DNA from: CAYWNA01 sp964459305
Lineage (GTDB): Bacteria > Planctomycetota > Planctomycetia > Pirellulales > Pirellulaceae
NCBI GenBank assembly: GCA_964459305.1
Contig: CAYWNA010000138.1
Span: 1 to 33,925, forward strand
DNA length: 33,925 nt
Direction of reading: 5' to 3'
Shown here: in pieces, positions 23,502-31,713 of the stretch
Layout: each line of letters starts with the position of its first letter
Numbering within the stretch: the first letter of the stretch is position 1
The notes under the pieces: model-generated
Database searches by the model: none
What the model saw: only the letters and a program-made list of their open reading frames with translations
Told to the model about the DNA's origin: nothing
Translations under genes and position numbers: made by a program

Positions 23502-25265
23502 CTACCTCGCCACCTCTGCTGGCGTTTCGGCGACTCGCCAATCCACTAAGTGCATTTCGACACTGCGGCGCCCGCGGAATTCGTTGATGACCGGCCGAAA
23601 GGCAATATCCAGTGGCCCGTCGATCTTCGCGAGTTCATCCGCGTCCTCGCCACGCCCAAACGCGACAGCACGCAAGGAAACACCGTGCTGGCGGAGCTTC
23701 AACGACAAGTGCCGCTCGCTGCTGCCCATGCGTCGCGGCGGCCCGGCCAGGCTGACGCCGCTTGCGCACAGAATTGGCCGCGGATTGCCACATCCGAACG
23801 GAGCAAGTTGTTCGATCTGTTGGACCGTATTGAGCGTCAGTTGACTTAGCGGTGCCTCGGCGTCGATGCGTACCTCGGGAATGCGGTCTTTTTCGGATGT
23901 CTGTCCGGCCACGTGTTCGCAAAACTCGGATCGAAATGCCGTCAGTTTCGGTTCCTGGATCTTCAAGCCAGCGGCCTGAGCATGGCCGCCGTGCGAAAGG
24001 AGATGTTCCCCACAGACCGCCAGTGCTTCGTGAAGATTCACTCCGCAGGCAGAACGAGCAGAACCCACGCCCGGCTTCGCGCCGATCTGGTCCCACGAGA
24101 TGACCACGACGGGGCGATGGTACTTTTCCGCGAGACGGCCCGCCACAATCCCAATCACGCCCGGATGCCAGCCCACGCCCGCAAGCACCAGGGCAGGATC
24201 CCCGTCAGGATCGAACTGTTCCTTGGTCTGCTTGTTTGCTGCAAGGTAAACGCTACGTTCCAAAGTGTCGCGAGTACCGTTCAACTCGTGGATGTACTCG
24301 GCCAGCGATTGCGCTCGATCGGGCGCCTGGGTGGTGATCAGTTCAACGCCCAGTTGGGCTTGCCCCAACCGGCCCGCAGCGTTCAGTCGCGGCGCAAGCG
24401 TGAACGCGATGTCTTCGCCGCTAAGTTGAGGCTTCTGGTCGAGCTTGGTGACCTTCAACAAGGCCGCGATTCCGGGCACGGGCCTATCGCGCAGACTAAC
24501 AAGACCGTGGCGCACCAAGATACGGTTCTCGTCCAGAAGCGGGACAACATCGGCCACCGTGCCTAACGCGGCAAGGCCAACCGCGCTGAGCAGGTACTCG
24601 CGCATCGCCGGACTGACCTTCTTTGCCTGGCTCGCACGCTGGCACAAGGCCCAAGCCAGTTTGAAAGCTACGCCAGCACCGCACAGTCCGTCGAATGGAT
24701 AGTCGCTGCCGGGGAGAGAGGGATGCACGATGGCAGCCGCTGCAGGCAAGCGGTCTGCAAGCTGATGATGATCCGTAACGACCAATTCCAGGCCAAGCTC
24801 GCGAGCTGTCTCCGCTTCGTCGATACTCCCAATACCGCAATCCACCGAAATTATCATCGAAGCGCCGCGCGCGGCCAGCTTGTCGAGCGCGTCTTGATTA
24901 AGACCGTAACCCTCTTCCAGCCGGTTCGGAACGTGGTAACCGACATCTGCGCCAAGCAGCCGAAGACAACAGAACAGCAGACCCGCAGCCGTCATGCCGT
25001 CGGCATCATAGTCGCCATAGATGACGATCCTTCGCTTCTGCTGAACCGCGGTGTGGACCCGATCGGCAGCTTCTGTCAGTCCGGGCAGCAGTTCCGGATC
25101 GCGAAGACCAGACAGCTTGGCATCAACGAACAAACGCGCCGCTTCGGGATCGGTGACACCACGAGCGGCGAGCAGCTGAGCCACGACCGGCGATACCCCC
25201 GCGCGGCGCTCTAGGTGTGCGATTCTCTCCGCGTCGTGCGGCTGGATGCGCCAGCGTTTGTCCAT
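23502..25265 (-). CDS. recJ: Single-stranded-DNA-specific exonuclease RecJ
   Basis: RecJ is a 5'-3' single-strand DNA exonuclease in RecF-pathway recombination, mismatch and base-excision repair. The 587-residue protein has the DHH-family motifs: IYGDYDADGMTAAG (metal aspartates at 85, 87 and 89), VDCGIGS (141-147) and TDHHQ (164-168). Later parts include LAPRLNAAGRLG and the DHHA1-type GGHAQAAGLKI. A C-terminal OB-fold part follows. The length is normal. It is read with rlmM (one-base gap). rpmG lies 99 bases upstream on the same strand and may share the transcript. ATG 25265 is the natural start; no alternative is needed. Confidence 0.93.
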   Translation of the reverse strand: MDKRWRIQPHDAERIAHLERRAGVSPVVAQLLAARGVTDPEAARLFVDAKLSGLRDPELLPGLTEAADRVHTAVQQKRRIVIYGDYDADGMTAAGLLFCCLRLLGADVGYHVPNRLEEGYGLNQDALDKLAARGASMIISVDCGIGSIDEAETARELGLELVVTDHHQLADRLPAAAAIVHPSLPGSDYPFDGLCGAGVAFKLAWALCQRASQAKKVSPAMREYLLSAVGLAALGTVADVVPLLDENRILVRHGLVSLRDRPVPGIAALLKVTKLDQKPQLSGEDIAFTLAPRLNAAGRLGQAQLGVELITTQAPDRAQSLAEYIHELNGTRDTLERSVYLAANKQTKEQFDPDGDPALVLAGVGWHPGVIGIVAGRLAEKYHRPVVVISWDQIGAKPGVGSARSACGVNLHEALAVCGEHLLSHGGHAQAAGLKIQEPKLTAFRSEFCEHVAGQTSEKDRIPEVRIDAEAPLSQLTLNTVQQIEQLAPFGCGNPRPILCASGVSLAGPPRRMGSSERHLSLKLRQHGVSLRAVAFGRGEDADELAKIDGPLDIAFRPVINEFRGRRSVEMHLVDWRVAETPAEVAR

Positions 25266-25364
25266 ATCGTCCTGACCCAGGACAGCGGATAGCTCAGGGG
25301 CGGACCTGGTACAAGAGGGACGCCCGATCGGTCAGCGCCGACTGGCATCCGACACGGAAAACAG

Positions 25365-25544
25365 CTACTTTTTCTTCTCGGCGTGCCACGTGTGGCGACG
25401 AAGACGCGGAGAGTATTTTTTCACCCGCAGCTTCTCGCCCCCCGGTTTTCGGCGAACCGTGTAGTTCTTATCGCCCGATTCTTCGCACACCAGGAAAATG
25501 GTTTCCGCTTTCTTTTTGCTTTTTCCGCCTGTTTTCTTTGCCAT
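25365..25544 (-). CDS. rpmG: 50S ribosomal protein L33 (bL33)
   Basis: This 59-residue gene lies between recJ and the divergent cyclase-fold gene. It begins MAKKTGGKSKKKAE, continues TIFLVCEESGDKNYTVRR, and ends KKYSPRLRRHTWHAEKKK, all matching bL33 of the large subunit. Only one cysteine (C20) remains, so this is the zinc-free (C-) form lacking the two CxxC pairs of the other type. The product is strongly basic and the length is close to the family norm of about 50-60. A planctomycete genome may hold other copies elsewhere. The usual neighbours (tRNA-Trp, secE, nusG) are not beside it. The region 25545-25837 must carry its promoter. Confidence 0.9.
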   Translation of the reverse strand: MAKKTGGKSKKKAETIFLVCEESGDKNYTVRRKPGGEKLRVKKYSPRLRRHTWHAEKKK

Positions 25545-25837
25545 GCTCTTGATTCCTTGAGTTTCAGATGGCCACTTAGTCTAACCCAAAGTCGGGTAGT
25601 TCGGACAGTGGCGATCAGGAAATTCCCCCTCGTACACGATCAGGTGTGGAATAATTCCTAGATTAGTGATCGAATACAACCCTGATTGCGGGAGCGCTGC
25701 GCATCCCCTAGGACGGGTTATTCGCCGCTCATTCGCGTTCTTGCTTTCTTGCCAAGATCGAGTAATTTAGCTATTTGGAAGCGAGCTGACCACTTGCGTT
25801 CTCATTTCATCAGACGCTCAACGGAGCAGAAACAGTC

Positions 25838-27397
25838 ATGAGTGCTGAACAAGAACAACAGGCCATGGAAGGCTACGAAGCGGAAGCCGAGGTTGATGAG
25901 TATGAGGAGGACGAATACGAAGAGGAGTACGTGGGCGGCGGCCACCGTTTCATGCTCTTCATGGCTATGCCTGCCTGGCTTGTCAGTATGGTCGTCCACG
26001 CAGGGGTGTTGTTCATCCTCGCCTTATGGCCCATGCCAACAATCGCGGAGAACACGTCAAATCTGATCACGGCGGCTGCGGCCTTGGAGGACATGGAAGA
26101 GCTTGAGGAGTTCGAAGAGGAGGCTCTCGAGGCGATCGACATTCACACGGACGTGGTGATGGACGTCAGTCCCGTGCCGATGACGACCGATATGGTGCCG
26201 GAAGATGTTACGGAGGTGGCCATCGCCAATGACATTGATGCGGCGGCCATCTCTGTAGATCTGGTGGATTTCAGCGAAGTGACCGCGCCAAAAGGCGATC
26301 TACTGACGGAAATCGGAAGTTACTCGGGAACGGGGCTCGAAGGTCGCGGCTCGGCAAAAGCACGGGCAGCCATGGTTCGTGCAGGCGGTGGCAGCGCGGG
26401 AAGCGAAGCGGCCGTGGCGGCAGCTCTGAAATGGCTGGCTGCTGCCCAGACAGCCGATGGCGGCTGGAATTTCGACCACCGTTTTGCCATGAATACCAAC
26501 ATCCGCGCAGCGGACCATCCCGGCGAATTTCGGAACTCCCGTAACGGCGCCACGGCCATGGCCGTTCTGCCGTTCATGGGGGCGGGCCAGACGCACACCA
26601 CAGGCGAGTACAAAGCGACGGTGAAGGGTGGGTTGTCATATCTGATGACGCACATGAAACGCGATGGCAGCATGCACGAAAAGGAAGGCAACATGTACTC
26701 GCACGGTTTGGCCGCGATCGCGTTGTCCGAAGCCTATGCCATGACGCACGACAAGGCGCTGATGGCTCCCGCTCAGGCGTCGCTGAACTTCATCGCCTAT
26801 GCACAAGACCCGGTCGGCGGCGGCTGGCGCTATTCGCCTCGCCAGCCCGGTGATACGTCGGTGGTCGGCTGGCAACTGATGGCCCTGAAGAGCGGCCACA
26901 TGGCGTATCTGCAAGTTCACCCCAACACGATCCGCGGTGCTATCAGATTCTTGGACACCGTTCAGTCTGGAAGCGGTGCTTACTACGGCTACACCACTCC
27001 GGGGAGAGGTTCGGCACAAACGGCTGTGGGGCTGCTTTGCCGGATGTACTTGGGGTGGACGCAGGACAACGACGCTCTCAAGAGAGGTGTTGAGTACCTG
27101 GGTACACGGGGACCGAACAACACCGACATGTACTACAACTACTACGCCACCCAGGTAATGCGTCAATTTGGCGGCGAGCACTGGGACAAGTGGAACGCGA
27201 GAATGCGGGACATGCTGGTCAACAAGCAGGACAAAACAGGACCGGCGAAAGGAAGTTGGTACTTCTCTGGCGGACACGGTGCCAAAAGAGGCGGTCGCAT
27301 CTACAACACGTCGTTGGCAACCATGATCCTGGAGGTTTACTACCGGCACATGCCGATCTACCAGAAGAAGGCTGCCACCGAGGAATTCCCGCTGTAG
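25838..27397 (+). CDS. Membrane-anchored squalene-cyclase-fold (alpha/alpha toroid) protein
   Basis: The 519-residue protein starts with about 30 residues dominated by Glu, Asp and Tyr, then a membrane helix at about 45-65 and a second acidic patch (83-100). From about 188 to the end it shows the repeats of prenyltransferase/squalene-oxidase toroids: LKWLAAAQTADGGWNFD (with GGW), then repeated HGLAAIALSEAYA-type and GGGWRYSP units. The acid motif DxDD of class II terpene cyclases is absent, so cyclase activity is not expected; it may be a structural or peptide-binding toroid. A terminator (27433-27465) follows. GGAG (25823-25826) precedes the ATG by 11 bases. Family members are common in planctomycetes, but their role is unknown to me. 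Confidence 0.78.
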   Translation: MSAEQEQQAMEGYEAEAEVDEYEEDEYEEEYVGGGHRFMLFMAMPAWLVSMVVHAGVLFILALWPMPTIAENTSNLITAAAALEDMEELEEFEEEALEAIDIHTDVVMDVSPVPMTTDMVPEDVTEVAIANDIDAAAISVDLVDFSEVTAPKGDLLTEIGSYSGTGLEGRGSAKARAAMVRAGGGSAGSEAAVAAALKWLAAAQTADGGWNFDHRFAMNTNIRAADHPGEFRNSRNGATAMAVLPFMGAGQTHTTGEYKATVKGGLSYLMTHMKRDGSMHEKEGNMYSHGLAAIALSEAYAMTHDKALMAPAQASLNFIAYAQDPVGGGWRYSPRQPGDTSVVGWQLMALKSGHMAYLQVHPNTIRGAIRFLDTVQSGSGAYYGYTTPGRGSAQTAVGLLCRMYLGWTQDNDALKRGVEYLGTRGPNNTDMYYNYYATQVMRQFGGEHWDKWNARMRDMLVNKQDKTGPAKGSWYFSGGHGAKRGGRIYNTSLATMILEVYYRHMPIYQKKAATEEFPL

Positions 27398-27432
27398 CTG
27401 GAGCTTTGATCAGTCGAGTTAGGTCTATCATC

Positions 27433-27465
27433 ACGCCTCGCCAACGGTCGCGAGGCGTTTTCTTT
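27433..27465 (+). terminator. Intrinsic terminator after the cyclase-fold gene
   Basis: A perfect nine-base stem ACGCCTCGC (27433-27441) and GCGAGGCGT (27450-27458), with an eight-base loop, is followed by TTTTCTTT. It starts 35 bases after the stop, and the CYTH gene starts 24 bases beyond it, so CYTH should have its own promoter or depend on readthrough. Confidence 0.85.
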
Positions 27466-27489
27466 GCCTTCGCAAACGGGGACGTGTAG

Positions 27490-28041
27490 ATGGAGTTCGA
27501 GGTGGAGCAGAAATTCCCCGTGGCCGATCTGTCGGCTCTGGAGCGCAAACTGGTTTCGACCGGCGCTACGTTCGCGGATACGATCGTTCAGGTGGATCGC
27601 TATTTGGCGCACCCGTCGCGCGACTTCGCCTGCACGGACGAGGCGCTGCGAATTCGGCAGGTGGGAGATGCCAATTTCATCACCTACAAGGGCCCGAAAA
27701 TCGACGCCACCACCAAGACCCGAAAGGAAATCGAGCTGTCGCTCCACGACGGCGGCGAGGAGGCGGAGAGGTGGGGCACGCTGCTTGGCGCATTGGGTTT
27801 TGTTCCGGTCGCCGAGGTCCGCAAACGACGGCGCTGCGGTCGGCTTGTTTGGCAGAATGCGGTGGTCGAAATAGCGCTGGATCAGGTGGACGATCTGGGA
27901 GAATTCGTTGAACTGGAACTTAGCGTTGAGGAAGCGAGCGTGGATGCGGCCAAGGCGAAGATACAATCACTAGCTGACGAACTTGGGCTTTCCGGTGCCG
28001 AGCGCCGCAGCTACCTGGAATTGCTTCTGGACGGCGAATGA
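27490..28041 (+). CDS. CYTH-domain protein (class IV adenylate cyclase / triphosphatase type)
   Basis: The 183-residue protein carries the CYTH signature ExExK near the start (E4, E6, K8 in EFEVEQKF), basic residues on the tunnel strands (EALRIRQ, ITYKGPKID, TRKEIELSL) and acidic ones later (EIALDQVDDLGEFVELEL). These line a tunnel that binds triphosphates with Mg or Mn. Members include class IV adenylate cyclases (CyaB) and inorganic triphosphatases or thiamine triphosphatases; sequence alone does not decide between them. The relatively short length fits CyaB-like forms. It is followed after 19 bases by an MFS transporter, probably in the same transcript. No strong ribosome site is seen before ATG 27490. 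Confidence 0.8.
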   Translation: MEFEVEQKFPVADLSALERKLVSTGATFADTIVQVDRYLAHPSRDFACTDEALRIRQVGDANFITYKGPKIDATTKTRKEIELSLHDGGEEAERWGTLLGALGFVPVAEVRKRRRCGRLVWQNAVVEIALDQVDDLGEFVELELSVEEASVDAAKAKIQSLADELGLSGAERRSYLELLLDGE

Positions 28042-28060
28042 CCCGCGCCGGTTCTCCCTC

Positions 28061-29335
28061 ATGCCGCGAAACGCACCTCACCCGACGCGCAACTTCTTGA
28101 TCTTGGCGATCTACCAGATCGTGTGGCGGTGCGGATGGATCTTCAAGACCGAGAGCATCATCATGCCGGTCGTGTTGGACCTGCTCGGCGCTGGAGCATG
28201 GGTCAGAAGCTGCCTTCCGCTGTTGAACCGCTTTGGTCTGAGCATCCCCCCGCTGCTAATGGCCCGCCGAGTCAAAGTGATGCGGAGGAAGAAATGGGGG
28301 CTAGCGGCATGCACCACGATCCTGGCGTTTTCGTTCCTCGCGCTATCGGGAATATGGGCCACGTGTCGAGAGAGCGGCCGCGGTTGGCTGCCACTGGTGT
28401 TTCTGGTGTTGTACGCGGTGTTCTTCATGAGCAACGGCGTCAATCAGATGTGCTTCAACACGTTGCAGGGGAAATTGGTCGCGACCACGCACCGCGGCCG
28501 ACTGATGCTCGTCGCGAATGTTGTCGGCTCGGCAGGCGCCATCGGTTGTGTGTTTCTGTTGCTGCCCAAGTGGTTGACGGACGAGGTAGGCCGATTTGAA
28601 CTGATATTCGGATTCGCAGCTCTTTGCTTCGCCCTTTCAGCGATGCTGTCCTGCCTGCTCGCCGAGGCGCCGGACGACTATCAGCAGCCGCGAACCAGGA
28701 TTCGCCAACGGTTCGTCGACGCGTGGCTCACGGTGCACGGTGATGCACGCTTTCGGCGACTGGCGATTGTTGCGGCTCTGTTCGGTAGTTCCCTGATGCT
28801 GTTCCCGCACTATCAGGCTTTGGCTCGCGGCCAGCGAATGGGAATCGGATTGCAGCAGATCATGTGGTGGTTGATCGTCCAAAATGTTGGTACCGCAATC
28901 TCCAGTCTGGCCGCCGGTCCGCTGGCCGATCGACGAGGCAATCGGCTGGTGCTCCGCGTGACTCTGTTGGCTTTGTGTGGTGCGCCGATTTCGGCACTCT
29001 GGTTGTCGCATGTCGGATCGCCGGGCCAGCCGTACTTTCCGTTGGTTTTCCTATTGGTGGGACTCACTCCTGTGATTATGAGAATGATTCACAACTACAC
29101 CCTGGAGATGTCCCCCCCGAAAGATCATCCGCGGTACTTGAGCACGATCAGCCTGTGCATGGCCGCGCCCATGTTTCTGTCGCCGCTGGTGGGCGTGCTG
29201 ATCGAGTGGTGTGGTTTCGACATCGTATTCTGCGCCATCACGGCACTGCCGCTGATCGGATGGGTCATGACGTTCGGACTGCACGAACCGCGCCACCGCT
29301 TGGGGCACGAATATCGAATGACGGATGACGAGTGA
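28061..29335 (+). CDS. Major facilitator superfamily transporter
   Basis: The start is taken at ATG 28061 (MPRNAPHP), because the upstream extension overlaps the CYTH gene and has no hydrophobic or coding character. The 424-residue protein has about ten to twelve hydrophobic helices and the usual MFS loop after helix 8 (GPLADRRGNRLVLR, matching G-x-x-D-R-x-x-R-R). The first loop motif is not clear. A relative long loop (about residue 195-235) divides the two halves. It ends with HEYRMTDDE, generated by an ATGAC-type repeat. Substrate unknown. A short hairpin, CAGGACG TCT CGTCCTG (29360-29376), follows the stop. Confidence 0.78.
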   Translation: MPRNAPHPTRNFLILAIYQIVWRCGWIFKTESIIMPVVLDLLGAGAWVRSCLPLLNRFGLSIPPLLMARRVKVMRRKKWGLAACTTILAFSFLALSGIWATCRESGRGWLPLVFLVLYAVFFMSNGVNQMCFNTLQGKLVATTHRGRLMLVANVVGSAGAIGCVFLLLPKWLTDEVGRFELIFGFAALCFALSAMLSCLLAEAPDDYQQPRTRIRQRFVDAWLTVHGDARFRRLAIVAALFGSSLMLFPHYQALARGQRMGIGLQQIMWWLIVQNVGTAISSLAAGPLADRRGNRLVLRVTLLALCGAPISALWLSHVGSPGQPYFPLVFLLVGLTPVIMRMIHNYTLEMSPPKDHPRYLSTISLCMAAPMFLSPLVGVLIEWCGFDIVFCAITALPLIGWVMTFGLHEPRHRLGHEYRMTDDE

Positions 29336-29359
29336 CGTAAGAATTGCCAAGCCCGATTG

Positions 29360-29376
29360 CAGGACGTCTCGTCCTG
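29360..29376. repeat. Short hairpin after the MFS gene
   Basis: CAGGACG (29360-29366) and CGTCCTG (29370-29376) enclose TCT, a perfect seven-base stem 24 bases after the MFS stop. It may be a small member of the 3'-flank palindromes, or chance. No U-tract follows; the next gene starts about 55 bases later. Confidence 0.4.
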
Positions 29377-29432
29377 GAGGAAAGTATCACCATCGGTTTA
29401 TCTTGCGCACGTAATCTGGTAATCTAATTGTC

Positions 29433-30785
29433 ATGAATACCTTAACTCTAATCCTGTCGGAAATCCGTTTTCGTTTCGTCAACTCCCTTCTGTGCTTGTT
29501 GGCTGTCATCCTCGCCGCGGCATTGTTCGTCGTCGGCCCGACGCTGATTTCGGGATACGCCAAGGACGCAAACCAGCAACTGAAGCAACTGCAGGCAGAA
29601 GCGGACGAGATGCAGGCGAAAACCCAGGAGATGAAGGACGAAACCGAGAAAATCTTGGCCGATATGGACAAACAGACCAAGCGGATCATGCGAGATTTGG
29701 GCATCAACCTCCGCATCGTGCACAAAGACACGAATATGGGCAGCCTGTACACGGATTTTGTGGCAGTCGATTTTCCCGAAGGCGACGTGCACCTATTGGC
29801 CGAGGCCCAAGGCATCGAAACGATTGTCCACTTGGTGGCCACCTTGCAGCACAAGATCAAATGGAACAACCGAAGCGTACTGTTGGTTGGGACCCTGCCT
29901 GTGCTCACCCAGTCGCAGAAGAACGAAGAGAAGCCTCACATGGTAAGACCCGTCGAGCAAGGAACGGTCCTGGTCGGCCACGAATTGGGCGTGGGGCTAC
30001 TGGAGGGAGGGGCGATCGAGATCGAGGGACGCGAATTGACAATCGCCAAAATCATGCCCGAATACGGTGGGCTTCGGGACGTGCAGTTGGTTGTCCATTT
30101 GCGCGACGCACAAGAGATCCTGGGCAAAGAGGGACAGATCAACCAGATCATGGCTTTGAACTGCAAGTGCAAAGGTGATCGGATCTCGATCGTTCGAGCG
30201 GAATTGGAAGGCGTGCTGAAAGACAGGAAGGTCACCGAGCACCTGACTCGCGCCACAGCGCGCGAAAGACAACGCGATCTGGTGGAAGCGTCGCGAAAAC
30301 GGGAATTGGAGAATGAAGAGGCGAATCTGGCACGGATCGTCGCGAATCGCGACCGGCAGGAAGCGAATCGCAAACGTCACGAGCAAACACTGTCGCGGCT
30401 GATCGGCATCACGACGCCGCTGGTCGTGTTGGCGTCCGCCTTGTTCGTCGCCCTGATGACCTGGCTGAACGTACGCGAACGCCGCCCGGAGATTGGCGTG
30501 CTGCGAGCCCTCGGCAAATGTGCAACCAACGTGGCCGCGTTGTTTCTTGGCAAATCGTTACTGTTGGGCCTGCTCGGCGGCGCAATCGGGTGTCTGCTGG
30601 GCTACTATCTGACACCACTAATTGGCAGCGAGACGATGGACATTGGGGCGAGCCTCTTCAAGACGGACATCAAGCTGGTTATCGCCACGATTGTGGGCGC
30701 GCCTGTAGTGACCGTAATGGCGAGCTATCTCCCGACACTTTCAGCCGTTTCCCAGGATCCAGCGATTGTGTTGATGGACAACTAA
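29433..30785 (+). CDS. MacB/FtsX-like ABC permease with coiled-coil insertions
   Basis: The 450-residue membrane protein has one N-terminal helix (about 17-37) and three C-terminal helices (about 324-345, 366-393, 413-435), the FtsX/MacB topology. The helix 2-3 region WLNVRERRPEIGVLRALGK and the following VAALFLGKSLLLGLLGGAIG are family hallmarks. The extracytoplasmic part has two strongly charged coiled-coil stretches, about 45-90 and 275-322, which ordinary MacB permeases lack. Such proteins need a separate ATPase (LolD/MacB-type). None is adjacent: the next gene is antisense and upstream is an unrelated transporter. Possible roles are lipoprotein transport, peptide export or a mechanotransmission role like FtsX. 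Confidence 0.8.
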   Translation: MNTLTLILSEIRFRFVNSLLCLLAVILAAALFVVGPTLISGYAKDANQQLKQLQAEADEMQAKTQEMKDETEKILADMDKQTKRIMRDLGINLRIVHKDTNMGSLYTDFVAVDFPEGDVHLLAEAQGIETIVHLVATLQHKIKWNNRSVLLVGTLPVLTQSQKNEEKPHMVRPVEQGTVLVGHELGVGLLEGGAIEIEGRELTIAKIMPEYGGLRDVQLVVHLRDAQEILGKEGQINQIMALNCKCKGDRISIVRAELEGVLKDRKVTEHLTRATARERQRDLVEASRKRELENEEANLARIVANRDRQEANRKRHEQTLSRLIGITTPLVVLASALFVALMTWLNVRERRPEIGVLRALGKCATNVAALFLGKSLLLGLLGGAIGCLLGYYLTPLIGSETMDIGASLFKTDIKLVIATIVGAPVVTVMASYLPTLSAVSQDPAIVLMDN

Positions 30786-30787
30786 CG

Positions 30788-31624
30788 TCATTCCTCCGCG
30801 GATGTGGCCTCCAACCACGGATTTGTCCAACTTCCCCAGTTGTCGAGGTAAGTGCGGTAGGCCGGAATCTGATCCACGCGTTCGGTTAGCCACTGTTTCG
30901 TCTGTTCGACGATTTCCTTCTCGCGATCCAGCGATATCCGGCCGAGCAATACGGAAGCGCGCAGGAAAACGAAGTAAGTATCGAGCACGTCGCAGCGACA
31001 ATAATCGTTGATCTCCGCCAGTCGCCCCTCGTTGAACAGATCCTGGACCATATCCCCTTGGACTTCTATTTTGCCGGGCTTGCCCAGCACGTTTGCCGCC
31101 AGATTCAATCCGCCGCTGAAGCGTGAAGCACCGAAGTTGGTTAATATATCGTACAGGTCCAAATGGGCGCGAGTGTTGTAGCGGCTGCGGTTCTGTTCCC
31201 AGCTCTTGTCGTTAATGTTAAACCATCCCGGTATGGCCAGTCCGTATCGAAATGCAGCCAATTCCATTAATGGCACATCAAACGTCCGGCCGTTGAAACT
31301 GACCAGCGTCGGTCGCCGGTACGCTTCCCAGCCTCGCCAGAAATGCTCGGTCATCATGTGCGACCGATATTGCGGCTCGTCGATCGCCACCAGGTCAATA
31401 AGCTCGTAGTTCGCGCCGACTTTCGCCGCCACGACCGATACCGGTATCTGATACGTGTAGGGGATGAAATCCCTGCCGTTTTCTTCCATCAATTCCGCGC
31501 GGTACCGGGCGATTGCCTCCGCTGGCGGCATCCCTTCGCCAGGATAACGCACTTTCGACACCAAATTGCCGTCGGCAACCGTCTCAACGTCAAAAACCAG
31601 GAACTTAACCGCCGAGTTTGTCAC
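30788..31624 (-). CDS. PolB-like 3'-5' exonuclease (DEDDy)
   Basis: The 278-residue protein matches predicted 3'-5' exonucleases related to the proofreading domain of family B polymerases. The catalytic acids are D12 and E14 in FDVETVAD, D116 in SFNGRTFDVPLM, and D212 with Y208 in YCRCDVLDTY, the DEDDy arrangement. DLYDILTNFG (157-166) also fits. The polymerase part is missing, which is normal for this family. It probably trims single-stranded DNA or RNA ends. The gene stands alone on the minus strand and ends two bases from the permease stop, so the two are convergent. Start ATG 31624 is chosen because the first strand with FDVET follows right after. Confidence 0.83.
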   Translation of the reverse strand: MTNSAVKFLVFDVETVADGNLVSKVRYPGEGMPPAEAIARYRAELMEENGRDFIPYTYQIPVSVVAAKVGANYELIDLVAIDEPQYRSHMMTEHFWRGWEAYRRPTLVSFNGRTFDVPLMELAAFRYGLAIPGWFNINDKSWEQNRSRYNTRAHLDLYDILTNFGASRFSGGLNLAANVLGKPGKIEVQGDMVQDLFNEGRLAEINDYCRCDVLDTYFVFLRASVLLGRISLDREKEIVEQTKQWLTERVDQIPAYRTYLDNWGSWTNPWLEATSAEE

Positions 31625-31713
31625 GGATGTCCCCTTTCCAAGTTGACCAGGTAGGATAAAGTCACTGCGTCAGCTTAACAGAAAACCACTCGGTTGGTAG
31701 TAAGGGCATCGCA

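Noticed and set aside
25285..25298. GCGGATAGCTCAGG resembling a tRNA D-arm
   Set aside because: No matching anticodon or T-arm follows, and rpmG begins soon after.
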